This document shows positions 7,466 to 12,494 of a DNA stretch of 12,494 nucleotides, in pieces. How positions within the stretch are numbered: position 1 is the stretch's first letter; each line of letters begins with the position of its first letter. The stretch covers positions 1 through 12,494 of the forward strand of contig VSNY01000112.1 in assembly GCA_009774535.1 (NCBI GenBank), given 5' to 3'. The translations under genes were made by a program, and so were the position numbers. The notes beneath the pieces were generated by a model. That model made no database searches and was not told the DNA's origin. It saw only the letters and a program-made list of their open reading frames with translations. This DNA comes from Lachnospiraceae bacterium. GTDB lineage: Bacteria; Bacillota; Clostridia; Lachnospirales; Lachnospiraceae.

Positions 7466-7870
7466 TTATTCAGACAAAAGAACTTCACGCACATATTTTA
7501 TAATTCCATTCAAGAAAAATTGTGCATTTCGTATCTGTTCTTCTGCTTCCTCTTTTGATATTATGTAATAATCATCATAGTCTGATTCACTTCTAATTTC
7601 AAAAGCCTCTACTACTATTTTAGAGTACTTTTTTTCAAATATTTCGGATTTTACATAGTTTTTCTGAAAATATGCAATTACACCTGCATGTTTTGAAAAA
7701 TCTACTCCTTCCAATGCCAATAATCCTCGAATGCAATGAAATATAGAATAATAGGATCGATTTGCTGCACTGCAATAATCTTCTAATTGAACCAGTGCTT
7801 TTGCAGATGCCAAGCATTTTTCTGCCTTTTCTAAACGGTAATTACATAAATCCCTTTTCCTTTCATCCAT
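7466..7870 (-). CDS. HEPN-domain protein, probable toxin of a HEPN/MNT pair
   Basis: A 134-residue, mostly helical HEPN protein of the PF05168-like type. The family motif is NRSYYSIFH, where Arg38 and His45 form an RX6H arrangement consistent with the RX4-6H catalytic motif of HEPN ribonucleases. A conserved-looking tail segment, RSESDYDDYY (93-102), has several tyrosines. In studied type VII systems a tyrosine of the HEPN toxin is AMPylated by the MNT partner. The ATG lies inside the end of the nucleotidyltransferase gene (shared bases ATGGATGA), and AAGGAG sits 9 bases upstream, so translation is probably coupled. The AT content is clearly higher than in the flanking operons, suggesting transfer. 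RNase activity and toxicity are inferred from the family; some PF05168 proteins have other roles. Confidence 0.88.
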   Translation of the reverse strand: MDERKRDLCNYRLEKAEKCLASAKALVQLEDYCSAANRSYYSIFHCIRGLLALEGVDFSKHAGVIAYFQKNYVKSEIFEKKYSKIVVEAFEIRSESDYDDYYIISKEEAEEQIRNAQFFLNGIIKYVREVLLSE

Positions 7871-8204
7871 AAATCATCACTCCTTCTTTTATAATATTTT
7901 TATATAATGGAAAAAAATCAAGATTATCCTCAAAGTGTTTTTTATCCCTCAACAAAACAGACAGCAAAACTTCCTGTTCAAGAGATATATTACTTGTCAT
8001 CTCTATTGTTGTTTTACGTAGTTTTTTTATCTCCTCAGGTTCACAATTCAATACAATCATAAGATCTATATCAGATTCATCTGTATGATCCCCGCGGGCG
8101 TATGAACCGTAAAGAATGATTCTATTCAACCGTTCTCCGTAAAGCTGTACAGACGCATTTTTTACTTTGTCTAATATCGTCTGTAATTCGGATTTTGTAC
8201 ACAC
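7863..8204 (-). CDS. MNT-type nucleotidyltransferase, probable antitoxin of the HEPN pair
   Basis: A 113-residue minimal nucleotidyltransferase. The active-site motif GSYARGDHTDESDIDL (33-48) gives the Gly-Ser pair and the metal-binding Asp45 and Asp47. A third carboxylate is less certain, perhaps Glu77 or Glu79 in SLEQEVLLSVL. In characterised HEPN/MNT pairs this enzyme transfers AMP to the HEPN partner and blocks its ribonuclease activity. The start is a GTG, chosen because AGGGAGG (8213-8219) lies 8 bases upstream and no in-frame ATG fits better. It overlaps the HEPN gene by 8 bases. Only 40 bases separate its start from the serA terminator hairpin, and no good promoter is seen there. The AT-rich composition matches the HEPN gene and not the neighbours. 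Confidence 0.9.
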   Translation of the reverse strand: MCTKSELQTILDKVKNASVQLYGERLNRIILYGSYARGDHTDESDIDLMIVLNCEPEEIKKLRKTTIEMTSNISLEQEVLLSVLLRDKKHFEDNLDFFPLYKNIIKEGVMIYG

Positions 8205-8244
8205 TTTTGTTTCCTCCCTATTTTCACAAACTACTTATGTATCT

Positions 8245-8281
8245 AAAACAGCCGGAAGCTCTGCCCGCTTCCGGCTGTTTT
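8245..8281 (-). terminator. Terminator at the end of the ilv-ser operon
   Basis: The arms AAAACAGCCGGAAGC (8245-8259) and GCTTCCGGCTGTTTT (8267-8281) pair perfectly over 15 bp with a 7-base loop. The stem core GCCGGAAGC is followed on the minus strand by TTTTAG. It starts 2 bases after the serA stop codon, as expected for the operon's intrinsic terminator. The minus-strand T run is short, so some read-through into the HEPN/MNT genes is possible. The plus-strand side is also T-rich. Confidence 0.88.
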
Positions 8282-8283
8282 CT

Positions 8284-9447
8284 TTATTTTACAATACGCA
8301 CTTTCAGCACGCCGCTCATCGCTTTCATCTTGGAAACTGCCTCCTCTGTCATCGGCGTATCCAGATCAAACATCGAATATGCGTAATCCCCTTTGGATTT
8401 GTTTGTCATATTTGCAATATTAATATCGCACTCCCCAAAGATCGACGTAAACTTCCCGATGACACCTTTGCTGTTTTTATGCAGCACAGCTACACGGCCC
8501 TGCGTCGTGCATTCGCCCATATCGCAGTTCGGAAAATTGACGGAGTTGCGGATATTGCCGTTTTCTAAGTAGTTGCGGATTTCCTGTGCTGCCATAACCG
8601 CGCAGTTGTCTTCGGATTCTTCGGTGGAAGCTCCCAGATGCGGTGTTACGATGCAGCCTTTTTTGCCTGCGGTCGTATTGTTCGGAAAATCGGAAATATA
8701 TCTTTTCAGCTTTCCTTCGGCAAGCGCCGCTACAACGGCTTCTTCGTCTACCAGCAGGTCTCTGGCAAAGTTTAGCAGCACTGCGGTCGGCTTCATCATC
8801 GCAAGCGCTTCTGCGTTGATCATCTTCCTGGTAGCGTCTAACAGCGGTACATGTATGGAGATATAGTCGCATTCGCGGTAAATATCTTCCACATTGCGCA
8901 CATGCTTGACATTGCGCGACAGGTTCCATGCGGCGTTGACGGAGATATATGGATCATATCCGTATACTTCCATATCCAGATGCGTTGCAGCATTCGCAAC
9001 GCGGATACCAATGGCGCCAAGGCCGATCACGCCCAGTTTTTTGCCGGCAATTTCATATCCGGCGAACTCTTTTTTCTGTTTTTCCGTCAGTTTTGCAAGT
9101 TCCGGATTATCCTGTTCGGATGCGACCCAATTGATGCCGCCGTTGATATCGCGGCTGGCAAACAGCATGCCCGCAAATACAAGTTCCTTTACGCCGTTGG
9201 CGTTGGCGCCCGGCGTATTGAATACAACAATGCCCTGCTGCGCGCATTTGTCCAGTGGAATATTGTTCACGCCTGCGCCTGCGCGTGCAACGACTTCCAG
9301 GTTTTCCGGCAGTTCCATTTCATGCATGGAAGCAGAGCGCACAAGCGCTGCCTGAGCGTCTTTAAGATCTTCTACTTTTTGATAGCCCTCTTCCAACACA
9401 TCCAACCCAATCTGCGCGATCGGATTCAAGCATACATAATTAAACAT
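8284..9447 (-). CDS. serA: D-3-phosphoglycerate dehydrogenase with C-terminal ACT domain
   Basis: This 387-residue cytoplasmic enzyme should oxidise 3-phosphoglycerate to 3-phosphohydroxypyruvate with NAD, the first step of serine synthesis. The NAD-binding motif is GLGAIG (142-147). Of the family's catalytic triad, Arg229 (NFARD) and His270 (PHLGAS) are present. The usual glutamate, in the TEP motif after VFP in E. coli SerA, aligns with Asn257 in SDFPNNT. An ACT domain occupies about 317-387 (GRVAVLHKNSKGVIGKF), suggesting serine feedback control. There is no intervening domain, so it is a short-form enzyme. The ATG has GAGGAG upstream. The start is 27 bases after the serC stop, and a terminator follows at once. 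The pairing with serC makes the serine-pathway call strong despite the missing glutamate. Confidence 0.93.
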   Translation of the reverse strand: MFNYVCLNPIAQIGLDVLEEGYQKVEDLKDAQAALVRSASMHEMELPENLEVVARAGAGVNNIPLDKCAQQGIVVFNTPGANANGVKELVFAGMLFASRDINGGINWVASEQDNPELAKLTEKQKKEFAGYEIAGKKLGVIGLGAIGIRVANAATHLDMEVYGYDPYISVNAAWNLSRNVKHVRNVEDIYRECDYISIHVPLLDATRKMINAEALAMMKPTAVLLNFARDLLVDEEAVVAALAEGKLKRYISDFPNNTTAGKKGCIVTPHLGASTEESEDNCAVMAAQEIRNYLENGNIRNSVNFPNCDMGECTTQGRVAVLHKNSKGVIGKFTSIFGECDINIANMTNKSKGDYAYSMFDLDTPMTEEAVSKMKAMSGVLKVRIVK

Positions 9448-9474
9448 TTTAACTCCTCACTGATCTATTGATTC

Positions 9475-10578
9475 TTAACCGTTCAGATCACCAAACGGTT
9501 CATTTGCCTCTTCAAATTCTTTCATAAATGCCACCAGCTTTTCTACGCCTTCCTTTGGCATCGCGTTGTAAATGGAAGCACGCATGCCGCCGACGCTCCG
9601 GTGTCCTTTTAAATTGACGAATCCCGCCTTTGACGCTTCCGCTACGAATTTGGCATCCAGATCCTTGTCGCCTGTGACAAACGGCACGTTCATCAGCGAA
9701 CGGTCTTTTGGCGCTACGGTGCCTTGGAACATCTTGCTCTGGTCCAGGAAATCGTATAAGATCTTTGCCTTTTCTTCGTTGCGTTTTTTAATTTCTTCCA
9801 GGCCGCCCATGTTTTTCAGCCATTTGAATACTTTGCCGCAAATATAGATGCCATAGCAAGGCGGTGTATTGTAAAGGGAATCTGCATCTGCATGGGTCTT
9901 ATATTTTAACATGGTAGGCGTGCCTGGCAGCACATCGTCGCTGATCAGGTCTTCGCGGATAATAGCGATCACAACGCCCGCCGGGCCGACGTTTTTCTGC
10001 ACACCGCCGAAAATCACGCCGTATTTGCTTACATCCACAGGTTCTGACAAAAAGCAGGACGATACGTCGGCAACGAGCAGATGGCCCTTTGTATTCGGCA
10101 GTTCTTTGTATTTTGTCCCGTAAATCGTGTTATTTTCACAAATATAGACATAGTCTAAGTCGTCCGGAAGATCCAAATCGGAGCAGTCCGGAATATAAGA
10201 AAAGGTCTGGTCTTCAGAAGACGCCAGCTTTACGGCCTCTCCATAGATCTGCGCTTCCTGGTATGCTTTTTTTGCCCACTGTCCGGTAATGATATAGCCG
10301 GCTTTTTTGTTTTTCATCAGGTTCATCGGGATCATGGCAAACTGCTGGGATGCGCCGCCCTGTAAAAACAGTACTTTATAATGATCCGGAATGTGCATCA
10401 GGTCACGGATATCCTGTTCTGCTTCTTTGATAATGGTATCGTAAACTTTGGAACGGTGGGACATTTCCATTACAGACATGCCGCTACCCTTGTAATCCAT
10501 CATTTCCTCAGCTGCTTCCCGCAGGACTTCTTCCGGCAGCACTGCCGGACCTGCGGAAAAATTATATACTCTGCTCAT
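9475..10578 (-). CDS. serC: Phosphoserine aminotransferase
   Basis: This 367-residue class V PLP aminotransferase should convert 3-phosphohydroxypyruvate and glutamate to phosphoserine and 2-oxoglutarate, the second step of serine synthesis; the product of serA is its substrate. The N-terminus YNFSAGPAVLPEEVL is typical of SerC. GGASQQFAMIPMNL (74-87) binds the cofactor phosphate, Asp171 (ADVSS) should contact the pyridine ring, and Lys195 (GGVQKNVGPAG) is the expected Schiff-base lysine. HRS (41-43) and the C-terminal GHRSVGGMRASIYNA are also characteristic. Its length matches the family. The ATG has AAGGAGG upstream, which overlaps the end of ilvB (10-base gap), so translation is probably coupled. 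No serB gene is in the window. Confidence 0.97.
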   Translation of the reverse strand: MSRVYNFSAGPAVLPEEVLREAAEEMMDYKGSGMSVMEMSHRSKVYDTIIKEAEQDIRDLMHIPDHYKVLFLQGGASQQFAMIPMNLMKNKKAGYIITGQWAKKAYQEAQIYGEAVKLASSEDQTFSYIPDCSDLDLPDDLDYVYICENNTIYGTKYKELPNTKGHLLVADVSSCFLSEPVDVSKYGVIFGGVQKNVGPAGVVIAIIREDLISDDVLPGTPTMLKYKTHADADSLYNTPPCYGIYICGKVFKWLKNMGGLEEIKKRNEEKAKILYDFLDQSKMFQGTVAPKDRSLMNVPFVTGDKDLDAKFVAEASKAGFVNLKGHRSVGGMRASIYNAMPKEGVEKLVAFMKEFEEANEPFGDLNG

Positions 10579-10588
10579 AGTTTCCTCC

Positions 10589-12265
10589 TTATTTTTTCAG
10601 ATCTTCTTCAGAAAACGCTTCGCTAATCGGCGCGCCCGGCGCTACCATCGGCCATACTTTGTCATCGCTGTCAATCGCGCAGTCCAGCACGACCGGGCCG
10701 TCCGCTGCCAGCGCCTGTTCAAATGCCGCGTCAAATTCCGCTCTGGTCGTAGCGCGGATGCCCATTGCACCCATCGCTTCGGCCAGTTTGACAAAATCTG
10801 CCTGATCGCGCAGCACCGTAGCAGAATAGCGTTCTTCGTAAAACAAATCCTGCCACTGGCGCACCATACCAAGTACATGGTTGTTAAACACGACCTGTAT
10901 GAGAGGCAGCTTCTGGCGTACCGCAGTCGCGATTTCATTCATATTCATACGAAAACATCCGTCGCCTGCGATATTAACTACGATCCGGTCCGGATTGGCC
11001 ACCTGCGCCCCAATGGCTGCGCCGAGGCCATAGCCCATCGTTCCAAGGCCGCCGGAAGTCAAAAAATGCCTTGGTTTTGCATATTTATAAAACTGTGCCG
11101 CCCACATCTGGTGCTGCCCGACCTCGGTTACGATAATGGCTTCGCCCTTTGTCTTTTCGTAGATTTTCTCGATCATATACGGTCCGGACAGCTCATCTGG
11201 ATGATAAGACAGCGGATAGTCGTTCTTTAAATCCTGGATATGCGCCAGCCATTCGTCATGGTTCTGCTGTTCTAACTGTGCGTTGATCCTGGACAGCGAT
11301 TCTTTTAAATCACCGATCACGCTGGATGTGACGAGGATATTTTTATTAATCTCCGCAGGGTCTACGTCAAACTGGATGATCGATGCCTGTTTCGCAAACT
11401 TTTCCGCATTACCAGTCACACGGTCGCTGAAACGCACACCGATGGCCAGCAGCAGATCGCATTCGCTTACGCCGTAATTGGATGTTTTAGTGCCATGCAT
11501 ACCAAGCATGCCGGTATAATTCGGATCTGTTCCGTCAAACGCGCCTTTTCCCATCAGGGAATCGCAAACCGGAGCCTGGACTTTTTGCACAAATTCGCGC
11601 AGTTCCTCAGACGCTTCGGATAAAATCACGCCGCCGCCTACAAATATGTACGGTTTTTTGGCGTTTTGAATCATTTGAACCGCCTGATCCAGATCTTCCT
11701 GCCTGAGTCTGCCCGTCACACGTTCCGGCATTTGCAGCGGCTCTTTTACATACTCCGTCTTATTTGCCGTGACATCTTTCGGAATATCCACAAGCACCGG
11801 GCCAGGCCTGCCTTTTCTGGCGATCGTAAAAGCACGGCGCAGGATTTTTGCCAGATCTGCGACGTCCTTTACAATAAAATTATGCTTGGTGATCGGTGTT
11901 GTGATTCCCGCTATGTCAATTTCCTGAAAGCTGTCTTTTCCAAGCAGCGGAACGTTCACGTTACAGGTGATCGCTACGAGCGGAATGGAATCCATATACG
12001 CGGTCGCAATGCCAGTCACCAGATTGGTCGCGCCCGGGCCGCTGGTCGCCAGGCACACACCAACCTTTCCCGTGCTGCGCGCATAGCCGTCCGCGGCATG
12101 GGACGCCCCTTGTTCATGGGAAGTTAAAATATGTCTGATTTCATCTCTGTGTAGATATAATTCATCGTATACATTCAGGATCGCTCCGCCCGGATAACCG
12201 AACACGGTGTCCACACCCTGTTCTTTCAGGCACTCGATTAAGATCTGCGCCCCTGTTAACTGCAT
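10589..12265 (-). CDS. ilvB: Acetolactate synthase large (catalytic) subunit
   Basis: This 558-residue TPP enzyme should condense two pyruvates to 2-acetolactate, or pyruvate with 2-oxobutyrate, at the start of valine, leucine and isoleucine synthesis. The N-terminal pyrimidine-binding domain has the catalytic Glu51 (TSHEQGASHAADGYAR). The central FAD-binding domain follows, then the C-terminal pyrophosphate domain with GDGCFRMN starting at about 434 and ending in NN at 461-462. The segment VGQHQMWAAQF and the QW at about 470-471 are typical of anabolic synthases rather than catabolic AlsS. The region CNVNVPLLGKDSFQE (101-115) departs from the common GQVP version. The ATG has AAAGGAGG upstream. 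It follows ilvD by 48 bases and precedes serC by 10. The regulatory subunit gene ilvN does not follow it. Confidence 0.96.
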   Translation of the reverse strand: MQLTGAQILIECLKEQGVDTVFGYPGGAILNVYDELYLHRDEIRHILTSHEQGASHAADGYARSTGKVGVCLATSGPGATNLVTGIATAYMDSIPLVAITCNVNVPLLGKDSFQEIDIAGITTPITKHNFIVKDVADLAKILRRAFTIARKGRPGPVLVDIPKDVTANKTEYVKEPLQMPERVTGRLRQEDLDQAVQMIQNAKKPYIFVGGGVILSEASEELREFVQKVQAPVCDSLMGKGAFDGTDPNYTGMLGMHGTKTSNYGVSECDLLLAIGVRFSDRVTGNAEKFAKQASIIQFDVDPAEINKNILVTSSVIGDLKESLSRINAQLEQQNHDEWLAHIQDLKNDYPLSYHPDELSGPYMIEKIYEKTKGEAIIVTEVGQHQMWAAQFYKYAKPRHFLTSGGLGTMGYGLGAAIGAQVANPDRIVVNIAGDGCFRMNMNEIATAVRQKLPLIQVVFNNHVLGMVRQWQDLFYEERYSATVLRDQADFVKLAEAMGAMGIRATTRAEFDAAFEQALAADGPVVLDCAIDSDDKVWPMVAPGAPISEAFSEEDLKK

Positions 12266-12313
12266 GGTTTTCTGCCTCCTTTTCTTCCTCCGGAATCTTA
12301 TGCCGGCTTTCGC

Positions 12314-12494
12314 CTATTTTTCAGGCATCTGCAGCACTGCGCCCCGGTTGCCGCTCGTTACCATCGAAGCATATCTTGCCAGATATCCGCTTGTTACCTT
12401 CGGCTCCCTTGGCTTCCAGTCTGCTTTTCTTGCTGCCAGCTCTTCTTCAGTTACATCCAGTTCCAGCTTCATTTGCGGGATATTGATCTTAATG
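12314..12494 (-). CDS. ilvD: Dihydroxy-acid dehydratase, C-terminal 59 residues (cut by window edge)
   Basis: This is the 3' end of a gene that continues past the right edge; stop codon TAG at 12314-12316. The visible residues begin IKINIPQMKLELDVTEEELA, followed by an RKADWKPREPKVTSGYLARYA segment, then SMVTSGNRGAVLQMPEK. This matches the C-terminus of IlvD/Edd-family dehydratases, in which GYLARYA and a final GAV are typical. The full enzyme is an iron-sulfur dehydratase that makes the 2-oxo acid precursors of valine and isoleucine. Its place 48 bases upstream of ilvB supports ilvD over the related sugar-acid dehydratase edd. The catalytic and cluster-binding parts are outside the window. 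Confidence 0.92.
   Translation of the reverse strand, partial: IKINIPQMKLELDVTEEELAARKADWKPREPKVTSGYLARYASMVTSGNRGAVLQMPEK

Noticed and set aside
7404..7501. Short plus-strand frame with AAAGGAG four bases before a GTG in the gap after the HEPN gene
   Set aside because: The spacing is short, the product would be under 30 residues, half of it is antisense to the HEPN coding sequence, and there is no promoter or family signal.
7362..7568. Plus-strand frame starting TTG at 7362, partly in the intergenic gap and then antisense to the HEPN gene
   Set aside because: No ribosome binding site precedes the TTG, which follows a terminator-like hairpin. The second half is a shadow of the HEPN gene, and no family is recognised.
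8477..8929. Long alternative minus-strand frame of 150 codons inside serA
   Set aside because: Its translation is low-complexity and rich in Arg, Cys and Gln, typical of a shadow frame, while the serA frame carries clear dehydrogenase and ACT motifs.

Overview
The window looks like chromosome from a low-to-mid GC Gram-positive anaerobe of the class Clostridia, most likely Lachnospiraceae. This rests on strong AGGAGG-type ribosome binding sites on nearly every gene, the protein families present, and an ilvD-ilvB-serC-serA gene order. It is an inference from content; there is no rRNA or other direct marker. Every supported gene lies on the minus strand, so transcription runs from high to low coordinates. 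No tRNA, rRNA, CRISPR array, insertion sequence or prophage gene is seen.

Region 12494-8245 is a biosynthetic operon. It holds the 3' end of ilvD (dihydroxy-acid dehydratase), then ilvB (acetolactate synthase large subunit), serC (phosphoserine aminotransferase) and serA (3-phosphoglycerate dehydrogenase). Gaps are 48, 10 and 27 bases, and a stem-loop terminator begins 2 bases after serA. Branched-chain amino acid synthesis from pyruvate is thus tied to serine synthesis from 3-phosphoglycerate. No ilvN regulatory subunit gene lies between these genes. SerA lacks the usual catalytic glutamate.

Region 8204-7466 is a two-gene HEPN/MNT pair, a probable type VII toxin-antitoxin system: a small nucleotidyltransferase (GTG start) overlapping a HEPN protein by 8 bases. 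It is clearly more AT-rich than its neighbours and looks like a small accessory insertion.

Region 7465-7226 is a non-coding gap of 240 bases. It holds a perfect 12-bp inverted repeat followed by seven T on the plus strand, and a set of three hexamers at 11-bp spacing upstream of a -10-like box. The latter is a plausible response-regulator-controlled promoter.

Region 7225-1995 is a four-gene sense-and-export module: FtsX-type ABC permease, ABC ATPase, OmpR-family response regulator and sensor histidine kinase. This layout is typical of Firmicutes systems that respond to antimicrobial peptides or cell-envelope stress. The substrate cannot be read from sequence.

Region 1994-140 is a methyl-accepting chemotaxis protein with its own near-consensus sigma-A promoter (TTGACC, 17 bp, TATAAT) and a strong terminator. 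The promoter sits inside nested inverted repeats whose distal arm touches the ribosome binding site; this is the most curious non-coding signal in the window. Bases 1-139 show no supported gene.

No clearly undescribed multi-gene system is visible. The best leads are the nested repeat at the chemoreceptor promoter, the HEPN/MNT pair, the glutamate-less SerA and the orphan plus-strand terminator-like hairpin.
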